Assembly: GCA_025617745.1 (NCBI GenBank)
Contig: CM046853.1
Span: 59,295,233 to 59,359,232 of the forward strand
Reading direction: 5' to 3'
Source: Heliocidaris erythrogramma
Lineage: Eukaryota > Echinodermata > Echinoidea > Camarodonta > Echinometridae
DNA: 64,000 nt
Under the pieces are notes generated by a model. That model was not told the DNA's origin, did not search any database, and saw only the letters and a list, made by a program, of their open reading frames with translations. The position numbers and the translations under genes are program-made. Below are positions 47,402 through 58,200 of the stretch, piece by piece. Every line of letters begins with the position of its first letter. Position 1 is the first letter of the stretch.

Positions 47402-47544
47402 TTGAAAGCCTTGTAGTTGTTGCCAATCTTCTGTACTCTGATGTCATATTGGGAGTCGAGGAATGATTCTGTAGTGGCGTAGCAGTTGGTAATGGCGATG
47501 ACGCTGCCAATATCTTGGAAGTCTTGATGATTATCTACCTTAAC
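47402..47544 (-). CDS. SYN: Synapsin exon, domain C ([15 protein letters not shown])
   Basis: A 143-bp exon, phase 0 in and phase 2 out, between an acceptor CTCAG (47545 up) and a strong donor GTAAGTCTGG (47392-47401). It encodes [39 protein letters not shown] and IGNNYKAF. The vertebrate block is [20 protein letters not shown], then [20 protein letters not shown]. It is part of the nucleotide-binding domain C. A 10.6-kb intron separates it from the next exon downstream. Confidence 0.95.
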
Positions 47545-47767
47545 CTGAGGCCAAGAAGGAAATCAAAAGACACATCATCTACATTATCATCATTTCAATT
47601 GAACATTAATTTTTCACACACTGCTACACACATATTCAGTTTCAATTTATTGTTTCATATTTCACATTTACAGTGCTTTTACAATATAAATGGTACAAAC
47701 ATGAAATTTATTGTCAGAGAAAATAAAAGAAGGTGAGTACCTCATATCTATATGTTTGCATGCAGAA

Positions 47768-48377
47768 TTAAAGGGATACTCCGGTCTGAAAATAATAGTA
47801 ATTGAATGAATAGAGTAAAATTAAACAAGCAAAACAATGAAAATTTCATTGAAATCCGATAAAAAATAACGAAGTTATTGAATTTTTAAGTTTTAATTAT
47901 TTTGGGAAACAGTTCTATGCATGTCATCATGAATATGTAATGAATGAGGTGATGATGTCACGTCCCCACTTTCCTTTTTTAATTATATTATATGAAATCT
48001 TCATTATTTCATTTTTTCATACATGTCTATAAAAAAATATCTCCCTTGTAACAAAATAAGTTACAGCAATAATGAACGTACACATTAAATAAGGAGTCAG
48101 TCCTTTTAGTTATAGGCTTGGAGCAGAAAATTTGAATAATTGCAATTTCATATAATAAAATACAAAAGAAAAAGTGGGGATATGACATCATCACTCACTC
48201 ACTGCATATTCATGATGATGTGCATATCACTGTTTTACCAAAATAATGCAAAATTTTTTAAATTCCATAACTTCATTATTTTTCATCCGATTTCGATGAA
48301 ATTTTCATTGATTTGTTTGTTTAATTTTACTCTATTTATTCAATTCATATTAATTTCAGGCTGGAGTACTCCTTTAA
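47768..48377. mobile_element. Long-armed TTAA MITE, copy A
   Basis: A fold-back element with arms of about 230 bp. It is flanked by TTAA at 47768-47771 and 48374-48377. The ends read AGGGATACTCCGG and AGGAGTACTCCAG inward. Arms share GAGTAAAATTAAACAAGC and ATTTCATTGAAATCCGAT with their inverses. TTAA with AGG termini fits Kolobok-type or related elements. It lies in the synapsin intron between exons 47402-47544 and 52979-53041. Confidence 0.75.
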
Positions 48378-48939
48378 CTGAAAGGACTGGGATAGAATAA
48401 AAAAAGAAATATGGAGGAGCCTAAGCAGAAAGCTACGCTTGTGAGTTACAGGCTCCAAATTGATAATGTTACCAAATATGATAATGTTAAACTCTTTTAT
48501 GGCATCGGGTTTTGAATTAAATGGACTTTGAAAAGTCAAAGTTTGATTGTTCCATTGGACAGGGAATACTGCCCATGAGATTGATGCAAATATTCTTTCT
48601 TGGTTACAGTACAACACTTACACTTTGAGTGGAATTTACATTTAATGTTTGAAGAGCATACAGTTCTTCTACCTCCATATAGAAAATGGCTACCGTGGCA
48701 GCCATCAACATCAAGTTTGTCGCAAGGAATTTCTCTTTTTACTGGTTATTCCATCACCATACCTTGTTGATAGAGCTAACTATTACAAAATGTTCTGTCT
48801 ATGGGCAACAGTATTAGTTATGATATGAAACTGGGACCTTGTGATAGTACGCTACCCCATAAAGCCAAGACATGTATATGCTTCACAAAAACTATTTAAC
48901 ACATCATTTTTCAAGAGGTTAGAAGTAAACTTCCTTAGT

Positions 48940-49550
48940 TTAAAGGCCAAGTACACCTCAATATCAAGTTGATTTGAATAAACAGAGTAAAATTAAACAA
49001 GCATAACAGTAAAAATTTCACTGAAATCGGATGTAAAATAAGAAAGTTATGGCATTTTGAAGTTTTGCATTATTTCATGAAACAGTGATATGTATAGCAT
49101 GGGCGGTATGCAAATGAGTGAACCGATGATGTCACACACTCACTTTTCCTTATGTATTTTATTATATGAAATTTCAAATATTTCAATTTTTATAGATGTG
49201 ATAATAAAGAATCCCTTCCTTGTATGAAAATAAGTTACAATAATGATGATTTTACATGTTCCATATGGAGTCAAACCATGTTTTACATTATTGAAGCAAA
49301 AAAATGAAATATATGATATTTCATATAATAAAATACATAAGGTAAAGTGAGTGTGTGACATCATCGGTTCACTCATTTGCATACCGCCCATGCTATACAT
49401 ATCACTGTTTCATGAAATAATGCAAAACTTCAAAATGCCATAAGTTTCTTATTTTACATCCGATTTCAGTGAAATTTTTACTGTTGTGCCTGTTTAATTT
49501 TACTCTGTTTATTCAAATCAACTTGATATTGAGGTGGACTTGGCCTTTAA
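48940..49550. mobile_element. Long-armed TTAA MITE, copy B
   Basis: Fold-back element with nearly perfect arms of about 240 bp (48940-49178 and 49313-49550) and TTAA at both ends. The ends read AGGCCAAGTACACCTCAATA inward on both sides. It shares GAGTAAAATTAAACAAGCA and AAATTTCACTGAAATCGGAT with copy A but has different tips, so it is a sister subfamily only about 560 bases away. Confidence 0.78.
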
Positions 49551-50734
49551 CAAGGTCAGGTAACTCTCTGGTTCCACTACTGAGAACAATTGTTGTGCCT
49601 TCTCTAAAACTTACTTAATTTCTTGAAGTTTACCCATTATTTAGCCACATGACTTCTTGAATGATATTTGAAAAAAATAGAAGTCATTTTTCAATCAGTA
49701 GTTCTTCATTCAAAGAAATAAAATCTCCATGTATTTTCTTTAAAATTATAAATAAAAATAAAATTTCCAGATGGATTTGTTCCATGACTCCTATAATGTT
49801 TTGCTGTAGATATTGAGTTTTGAGCTGCAGGTACCACAGACTTGTTCATTTTTTTTCAACTCATCATTGCTATAAAGAAAGGTCACATACAAATAAAGCA
49901 AGATGTGTTTAAAGAAGTTGTCTTTGACAGGGGGTGAATCCAAGATTCTGTAAAAAGGAGGGGGGGGGGGGGGGTGTTTCTGAAAAAGCTCTGAAAAGCA
50001 AGAATAAAATAACTTTTGAGTACTTTAGGAATGCTATAGATTGGGTTAAAATGGGAGGGGATCAAGCTACTTGTGCCCCCCTTAATCTGCCAGTGGTCTT
50101 TGAGATGAGTTAAAGTATAAAGTCTCAGGAAAGCCCCTCTGAAAAAAATGGGCCATAATCATGGGACGATGAGCATCCTACAAAGCTCGTTTGTTAACAC
50201 TGATCATCCTGATTTGAAGATGCTGCTGCTGTAATGTCACTTTCAATAGCTGCTTCAAACCCACCCAGGAAATTACTTTTGACCAGAATTTATCATGGAT
50301 ATGGTTCTGAGGGAGGGTTGCCAAGGGAACAGTATGACATTAGAGTTTCGCTACTCCGTATCATGAAGTTATTCTTAGTGAAAGAGGCATGAAGTGTGGC
50401 TGTGACATTATGGTATTTAGTTGAAAGCAGTGTAAAGCTGAATATAATTGGGAAAATTAGAGTACAGAGGGGCCAAAACTGTGCAGGAATTTCTTCACAT
50501 ACTTAGCTGAATTCTTCAAAACATTTTGAAAGTACGTAATTTGCACTTAAAGTATTCTTTGTGATTAAATGCAGCCATTGTACATATAAAGAGAGAGAGA
50601 GAGCGTGCTAAGATGATGTATCATGTTTTACATAGAAAATGAACAGAGAAGCATCTAAACATTAAGATAGAAGTAAGCAAAATGAAAGAAAAATACTTGA
50701 AAGAACAAATACGAACATACTTTAACCACTAACA

Positions 50735-50755
50735 CCACTACTACTACTGCTACTT

Positions 50756-50806
<51 letters not shown>
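50735..50806 (+). repeat. (CTA)n microsatellite
   Basis: About 24 CTA/ACT triplets with a few interruptions (GCTACTT) at the left. Confidence 0.92.
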
Positions 50807-51460
50807 TGACAATTACTACTATGGCTACCACTGCATCTTAATTTGTATATACTATTTCTTAAATGATTTAAATGTTTATTGAAAAGAGTTTTTTACATTG
50901 TTGGTTTGCCAATGGGTCCACTTTATACTCACTGAACCAGTTGATTGATTCTGTAAAGGGTTTTTATATAATTTTCAAAATTGTCTTAAAGAGGAAAATG
51001 GGGCTGCGAAAATACCTAGTTATTGTGACCATTGAAGAACCTTTTAATGATTCCAGATAGAACCATATTTTCACACAGTGTTCACCTCAAAATATAACTA
51101 TACTATCTTTAACGTCAACAGAATGAATGACTTCTCCTATTTAAACTACTACTTCTAATACATGAAATTTTCTACTAGAGCTTATTGTTAATGTTAAAAA
51201 ACAAATAAATCTGTTATCAGTTATAACAACAACTGTACATTTGAAAACTGATTTTACTATATCAAGAACAAACATATTTCACCAATTTGTTATTCTGAAC
51301 ACCCCATTTAATCCTTCATAGGGATGAGATGTGACAACACTAATCCTTCAGAGTCACCCTAAGGAAGCCCTCTACTGATCTCAAAACCACCCCTATGGAA
51401 CACTGAACCCACCTCCTTCTCTCTCTTACTCCTTCAATCTCACACACACACACACACACA

Positions 51461-51812
51461 CGTTTACATGGCTTTACTTCCGAGGACAACTATTGTTCCT
51501 CTATTGTTACTCGTCCTCGGACTATTGTCCGGCTTCCGAGGACCATTGTTGTCATGATTTTTTTTTTGTTCTCTGTCCGAAAATGTCCTCGGACATAATG
51601 CTAAACAAACGCACACACACACGTTTACATGGCTTTACTTCCGAGGACAACTATTGTTCCTCTATTGTTACTCGTCCTCGGACAGTCGACGGAATAAAGC
51701 ACAAATTCATTGTTCGACGTTCGAGGACTATTGTCCGGCTTCCGAGGACCATTGTTGTCATGATTTTTTTTTTGTTCTCTGTCCGAAAATGTCCTCGGAC
51801 ATAATGCTAAAC
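51461..51812 (+). repeat. CA-linked tandem unit, locus 1 (two copies)
   Basis: Two units starting CGTTTACATGGCTTTACTTC at 51461 and 51622, each followed by CA repeats. The second is full length (about 190 bp). The first lacks about 45 bp between two short GAGGAC/CTCGGAC words, consistent with a deletion between them. Units are rich in the word CCGAGGAC and its inverse GTCCTCGG. Apparent reading frames here recur only because the DNA repeats. Confidence 0.85.
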
Positions 51813-51834
51813 AAACGCACACACACACACACAC

Positions 51835-52020
51835 ACACACTCTCTCTCTCTGATTCTTTAACTCCCTATTTCTGTCTTTTACTTTCTCTCCTTCCCAGTT
51901 TCTTTTTCTTTTTCTTTCTCCTCCCTCTCTTTCTTTCCCTATCTATATTTCTTACACCTCTTCCACTCTCCCTCTCTCTCTTTCTTTTTCTTTCTTTCTC
52001 TCTCTTTTTTTCTCACTATT
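51835..52020 (+). repeat. Pyrimidine-rich (CT/TTC)n tract
   Basis: Follows directly on the CA repeat after tandem locus 1. It is composed of CTCTCT, TTTCTTT and CCTCCC runs. Non-coding. Confidence 0.85.
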
Positions 52021-52978
52021 TTCTATTCTACCATCACCCCTGAAGCCAATGCTGTACAAACTAGTCATCACTAAACCCCAAAGTAAAGCAATTTAAACGC
52101 ACTGGGAATGCACATCTACTGAAGACGAACCATCTCTTTTGAGTAAAAAAAAAAAAAAAAAAAAGAAAATCAGTTTTTGTCCCATCGGCTTTAAACTCCA
52201 TCAGATAAGAAAGTCATAACAATCTAATTTCTTAGTTTCTGTTTCCATACATGCATCCTATGGCACAGAATAATATACCCTAGAGCTTCAGATATATTGT
52301 CCTTCCCACCTACCAGTACACCTCAAATGGATGTTGGGGATGTCTATTATTTCATCTTGTTGTGAAGCTTTTATTATCACATGGTGTTACAAGAGATGTG
52401 CATGATTGTTTTTTTTAACTTCCAATAACTGCCCTCTTTTGTTGTTACCCTTTACTTCTGAAAACCATGAGAAGCCACTATCATGCCCTTTGATAAGACA
52501 GATCAAGTCTGCAAGATAGGATTTAGAGCTGTAGGTCAGGTTTCTCATTTGTATACATATACCTACTTTATCTCGTGCAAAACAGACATCAGACAAGGGA
52601 TCAATGGTGTAAATATGCAATAAGGAATGCACAGATTTACGCCAATGCAAGTGATAATGGCTAGGGGGTAATATAAAGAAATTGGAATTCCCTAAAATTC
52701 ACTGTGAAGGAAAATATTTTTTATGTTCTATAAAATTCAATCTTCTAAACACTTCATCACCATCTTTATCTATTATCTATATCAAGAACAAATCTGTATG
52801 CCCACAGACTATACATGAAAATGACAACAACAAAATAGGGAAAGGAAATGGGGTCATATTTGGCACATACTGAGTAAAAAAAAATTGCATGCAAAAAACC
52901 TATTTGAAACACACTATCTCTAATATATATATATATATATATAAATCCTAAAGTTAGTAATTGATATCAAGAAAATAC

Positions 52979-53041
52979 CTTTCCCATTCCTGCATGTGCG
53001 TGGCCTATTTTGATGACGACTGGAAACCGAGGGGTAGTAAG
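52979..53041 (-). CDS. SYN: Synapsin exon, domain C (KIGHAHAGMGK)
   Basis: A 63-bp phase 0/0 exon, the most 5' synapsin exon visible. The acceptor TTTTCAG ends at 53042 and the donor GTATTTT starts at 52978. It encodes LTTPRFPVVIKIGHAHAGMG plus K. Vertebrates read TTYPVVVKMGHAHSGMGK here, the glycine-rich nucleotide-contacting segment of the ATP-grasp fold. The exon that should precede it (the NFCDKPWVFAQ to YPNHKEM block) was searched for by eye on the minus strand up to 64000 and not found, so the next intron is probably longer than 10.9 kb. Confidence 0.93.
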
Positions 53042-53504
53042 CTGAAAATTAATACAGAAAAAAAGTAAATGGTTATGTTTAAATAAAGACTTTATTAGAG
53101 AATCCAGCAAGTTCCATCCACTGAAGACAAAACATTAAAAAATATGAACAAAATATCTCACTCATTATGAAGATAACTGCAAGATTGTGATATAAAAAAT
53201 GAATAATCACTGTTCATTAATGGATCTGTGAAATAAACAGCCGGGTACATCCGTGACTTTACTACTATATAAAAAAATCATCCACATTAGCCATTTGACA
53301 TGAAATAAGTATTATAATTTCAAGAAATATGTCTTTTGTTAAGTATAAAAAGGTATACATTTTTGTAATATTTCATTCACAAACCTAATAGCTATGTTTG
53401 TGTAATCAAATACGGTTGAAATTTTGCGTTATAATAGGTATCAATCATCTTCATATTATGGTATGATTCCTTGCAGTGAGATGCATGGTTGAAATCAGGG
53501 CAAG

Positions 53505-53640
53505 GGGGAGAGAGAGAGTGAGAGAGAGAGAGAAAGAGAGTACGGTGGAAAGAGAAAGGAGAGAGACAGAGAGGGAGAGGGAGCGAGAGAGGGAGAGGGA
53601 GCGAGAGAGCGAGGGGGAAAGAAAGACAGAGAAAGAAATA
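53505..53640 (+). repeat. Purine (GAGA/GGGA)n tract
   Basis: Nearly all G and A, with GAGAGAGA and GGGAGCGAGA words. It sits about 460 bases upstream (transcript sense) of synapsin exon 52979-53041. Confidence 0.88.
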
Positions 53641-54417
53641 GATAGAAAACAGGATTGGGAAGAATGGGGAAAAGACATGAAATCATAATCATTATTTATT
53701 GAGCAGGTGATGGATAGAAAAATGATGTTTGCATGAAAAATAGTGGGTTAGAGTTCCAGGTAAAATTAAAATTCTAAAGATGCTCTTTTGTGCAGAAATC
53801 AATCATTATCAATATTGGAAAGTGTTAGTTGCATATACAGACAGGCAGAAATGCAGATTATGTGGGTAATTCATTTTCCCCCTGTAATTACAACAGAGTG
53901 TTAACTTCAGTCTACTTGAAGCATTATAAAAGGACAGAAAAGGAAATACATTTACATCATTTGATTTTTTTTTGGGGGGGGGGTGGGTGTCGATCAGTCC
54001 AAAAGTTTCTCTTGATATTGCCAAAAATTTCCAACAAGCACCCAAAAAAAGTTCAGATATTCAAGTTTGCTGAAAGGGGGGGATGTGAAAAGAGGTCTTC
54101 AAATTCATGAATAAAACAAACAAAGACAGGTAATGAAATTTTGTGTTTGCAACAAATATGCTAACAGGAAATTTTCACTCTTTATTTTCATAGAAACAGG
54201 TTTGATGAAAATAACAATAATTCTTGATCAAATCAATAATTCATATACAAAACTTCACTGCAGTGATTTATTAAATACCATTTTCACAATCACCATACAC
54301 AAACTAAACTCTTCTCACTCATGCCACAACTTTGCTTACAACAAATGAACATTAGCACATATTTATGAGGAAAGCCTGTGTGATTCTATTGAACGGTGTA
54401 AACACTTCTAATTAATG

Positions 54418-54608
54418 TTAACCTGGCTTCCCAACAGATATTTTGTGATTTCAACAACTAACTCTGGAGACAACAGATTACCATGATCTACCTCAGTTTG
54501 ATAAGATGAAAGCAGTGAGCAGGAATGTTACATGTCTATCATTTCCAGAATGCTCTAAAAATTACAACCTGGGAGGAAAAATGTCACTACAACTGGAAGC
54601 CAGGCTAA
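54418..54608. mobile_element. Small MITE with TTARCCTGGCTTCC ends
   Basis: TTAACCTGGCTTCC at 54418 is mirrored by GGAAGCCAGGCTAA ending at 54608 (13 of 14 bases). The 190-bp interior is non-coding. Only the ends pair, so confidence is moderate. Confidence 0.5.
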
Positions 54609-55026
54609 GTTCTAGGAAAAAGAAGGATTTTACAAGGACTTTACTTCTACTTCACAAAGACCAAGAACTACTGTTCTAAGAATATAATTTTAACTGTTTC
54701 AGCAATTCTCTTTTATCTAAAACACAATTATCCTAGGGTATTTCAATTAACATTCACTGACTGAAATTGTTTTAAAAGTAATGTTATTGATTTGAATAGG
54801 AACTCAAAATATATTGATATACATCACATTCATGTATTAAGATTTTTTTAAATGCTTAGGCTGTGCAATCAGGTATTCAATACATATGATAGTATTTTTA
54901 TGTTTTGAGTAAAACAAAACATACATTTAACCAGAATAAGGGAATTCAGTTCTCTATTTCCAAATTCTATTTGGTTTTCTCATCAACTTCAAATCAGTAA
55001 CATTACCTTTAAAGAACATCACTCGG

Positions 55027-55077
55027 AAACTAAACACAGCTCAAAACTAAACACAGCTCAAAACTGGACACAGCTCA
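55027..55077 (+). repeat. 17-bp tandem repeat, three copies
   Basis: The unit AAACTAAACACAGCTCA is repeated exactly twice and then once with AAACTGGACACAGCTCA. Confidence 0.85.
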
Positions 55078-55259
55078 AATATGAACACTCATCTCACAAC
55101 ATCATAAAGGGGAATTGTGAAATGGGAAAAACATATAGGGTGGTGGAAATTCTATGGGCTGGATAATCTACTTTCATTCTCACTCTATACAAAGAGAGGA
55201 AGTAAATTGATACAGTTATATCTCTAAATAATTTCAAACATAGTCATAGGAGTTAAGGT

Positions 55260-55527
55260 AGCTTAGCAAAATGCAATGGCGCATAAAGACGCGGGAAAGA
55301 CGCACAGAGGAAAATTCCCAATTTTGTATGTGCTTCTAAACTTAGAATCAGACATATGTGAATAAAAGTTTTCATATTATTTTGCTTAAAACTGTTCAAA
55401 GATTTAAATACTAATTCTACTTCCTAATATTTTGGTTGTGCCTCTATGGAATAAAATTTTGATTTTGAATAGGTTTATCATATGCGTCTTTCTTGCGTTC
55501 TTACGCACCACAACGTTTAGCTCAGCT
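55260..55527. mobile_element. AGCTTAGC-ended MITE, copy 3 (inverted)
   Basis: Ends AGCTTAGCAAAATG (55260) and CGTTTAGCTCAGCT (to 55527). The interior is the reverse complement of copy 1 (ATATTTTGGTTGTGCC against GGAACCAAAATAT-like sequence). The terminal GACGCGGGAAAGACGCA block is best preserved here. Confidence 0.72.
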
Positions 55528-56226
55528 AACAAGAGAAAGGGGTTGGAAAGAACAAACAGATCAAAATCTATTGGCTGCATGAACAACTTTCATTCTTGTT
55601 TGATACAAAGAAAGGAATAAGATCCAGTTTTTAATTTCTACAAGGGAATGGAGTGGGGAGGAAAGGGGGTATACAGATTAGATGAACTACTTTCAATCTT
55701 TTTACACTATTGCTATGGAGAAGCAGGAGGAAAAAAAAGAAGTAAAAAAAAAAGAGGAATAGAATGATAAAGAGAAAGAGATAGAGAGAGATTTGATGAC
55801 TACTGTACAGGATCATGAGAAGACACAAAAATGTACCGGTAAGCTACAAACTTCAGCTGAACTTTCTCACATGATTAAAAATATTGCTACTGTCGACCTC
55901 CATTAAATCCTAATAACTAATCAACACTGGCTAATTTCACTGCATTGAGGAAAATACATAGAATGTATTGAAAAAACATTTGAGGAAATGTTAAGCAAAG
56001 GGTTAGGGATATTCATTGTCACTATCACTCATAACCATCCATATCAAACATTACACAAAATATGACATATCTAAAACATGGCACAACAATTCAACAAGAT
56101 GAATGATTGTGGATCAATAACAATATTACTGACATAAAGCAATACTGAATGATATTGATGAAATATTCTGAAACTGATGTAAGGATATGAGGTATTCAAC
56201 CTGGAATGGATACTGAAACGGGTGGA

Positions 56227-56340
56227 GGTACTAGCTGATGAAAAGTAAGGATGGGGTGGGGTTGCTAACTGATGAAAAGTAAGGATGGGGTGGGGCTACC
56301 AGATGAAGTAAGGATGGGGTGGGGCTACTAGCTGATGATA
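56227..56340 (+). repeat. ~40-bp tandem repeat, three copies
   Basis: Units built on AAGTAAGGATGGGGTGGGG followed by CTACTAGCTGATGA or close variants. The third unit is shortened. G-rich (GGGGTGGGG). Confidence 0.82.
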
Positions 56341-58026
56341 ACATAAAACAATGTGCTAGTGAAATGTCAAATTATTTACCATGCCCGTGTAAAATCCAAT
56401 CGCCTAGATGCAAAATGCAAGTGATGGACAATAAAGAAACATGGAAAAAATAAAGACATTCACCAGTGAAAAAAATACAACATAAGCCATGGAAAAAAGT
56501 AAAAGCAATAAAGACCAAATAAAAACTGGAGACAGAGATGATGCTTCAAGCCATAAAATAATGTCTTATCACCTGCATTACGTGTGCTCTGAATTGACCC
56601 GTTTTTAATGTCTATCAGAACAGAAAGATGTAGAAAGAGGTAGAAAAAACAAAGTATTCAATCTGAAATGAATAAAGATATTGAGATATCATATATATAT
56701 ATAAGACAGTTCTTGTAGAACTAGTGTAGTATTTAACATACATATAACACCAATCAAATTACCACACTCACTTACAACAAAAGCTAAATGAACAGCATTA
56801 ACTTTTCAAAGAAAATGAGTACAGTTTCAAATGTTTTTTTTTCTGAAAGTACTATCCATATCAAGATAAGTTGCTTGTGAAAGATGATCCAAATCGTTTT
56901 CACCCACATTCACCAAAACATTCACATCGCATGTATGAATGAACAGTATATCACAAAGTGAATTCTTTCATATTGTAAACATTAAGTACATTTTGTGAAA
57001 CATAAATTTGTATAACGTAAGATTTTACCCTAAAATAACTACATATAAGATATTCATATGGTTAATGATAAGAGTGCACAAAGGGTCTGCACAGAAGTTA
57101 AATCACGGCTAACTTTCATGTGTGCAAAATTTAATGGATGTAAGTCAAATTGTGGAAGTGCCCTGGATTTGCTGCATACACCTGTACAGGTGCAAAGTTC
57201 ATATAACCCTGTACATTTCCTTTAAAAAAATGAAAGAGCATCAACACCATATAACAATATTTCCTTTTTTTTCTTCATGTTTTACATAAGATTCTGTATA
57301 TTGTACTCATCAGCACAAAATCTTAACTTAATCTGCAGAGTCTTCAAAAGACAACCTTTAGATAAAAGCTGAAGAAAAAGATCTTGAAAAATTTGAAGAA
57401 TGAAAATAACAGAGTTGGAAAAAATAGAACGAAATGAAAACTTTGCCACAAACAGATCCCTGCTGGGTTACACGTGTATAAATGAGCATCGGTAGTTGTT
57501 ATCTCGTCAGGGACCTCGTAGCTACCCACCTGGAGTTTCCTGGGAAGGGGGAAAGGGTTCGTTAGGGGGCAGGTCGGCCTAACCCATGACAACAACAACA
57601 CCAACCACCATTATCTTCCTCGTAGCAAAAGATCACCCACTTTCTTCTTTTAAAAGTGCACATGTATGGGATGGCTTACAAAAATCATGTTTTAAAAACA
57701 ATCAGAAAACTTACATAATCAGTTACAAATCCTCTAATCAATAGGTATATTCATTAATGCAGAGAATCATAAATCATATACATATATACAAGTATCTCAT
57801 TTTTTGCTCCTCTGTCAAAATGAAGGCCCACTCGGTGTTTTGGCTTTTAATATGGTATGGAGTATGTTATACCAATTCATAGTGCTTATGACATTTAATA
57901 TCTATGTGAGAAAAAAAATTAATTGGATGAAGCAGAAGTGTTGTCCTAGAGTGGTTCAAACATTATACTGGAGATATGAAATTTATGGGTCTGCACTAAT
58001 TACCTTTCTCAGGACTTTAATCTAAA

Positions 58027-58120
58027 AAGGTAGTGAATAGGTACCTGGAAGGGGGATTTATTCCATAAAATGCATTGTGTGTTGGTAGCAGTTGTCCGAG
58101 CTACAGCTGGGGTAATAATT
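58027..58120 (+). repeat. SINE middle fragment
   Basis: Reads GTGAATAGGTACCTGGAAGG, then GCATTGTGTGTTGGTAGCAG and GAGCTACAGCTGGGGTAATA. It overlaps the 5' portion of the 44464 copy (GCATTGTG, then GGGGTAATAAT). Both ends are truncated. Confidence 0.55.
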
Positions 58121-58128
58121 GGTTTTCA

Positions 58129-58200
58129 AGGGCTGGCCTCAGACCTGTTGTCCATTTACAACTACATGTAGCAGGGCCAGGTCTGAGATCAGGCCAGCCT
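58129..58200. repeat. Short fold-back (AGGCTGGCCT..CAGACCTG)
   Basis: GGGCTGGCCTCAGACCTG on the left pairs with CAGGTCTGAGATCAGGCCAG on the right, apart from a 5-base insertion in the right arm. It abuts the SINE fragment to its left. Confidence 0.6.

Larger units (their letters stand above)
47545..52978 (-). other. Synapsin intron, 5.4 kb
   Basis: Contains both long-armed TTAA MITEs, (CTA)n, tandem locus 1 with its CA and CT tracts, and a poly-A run near 52146-52164. No other gene recognised. Confidence 0.8.
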
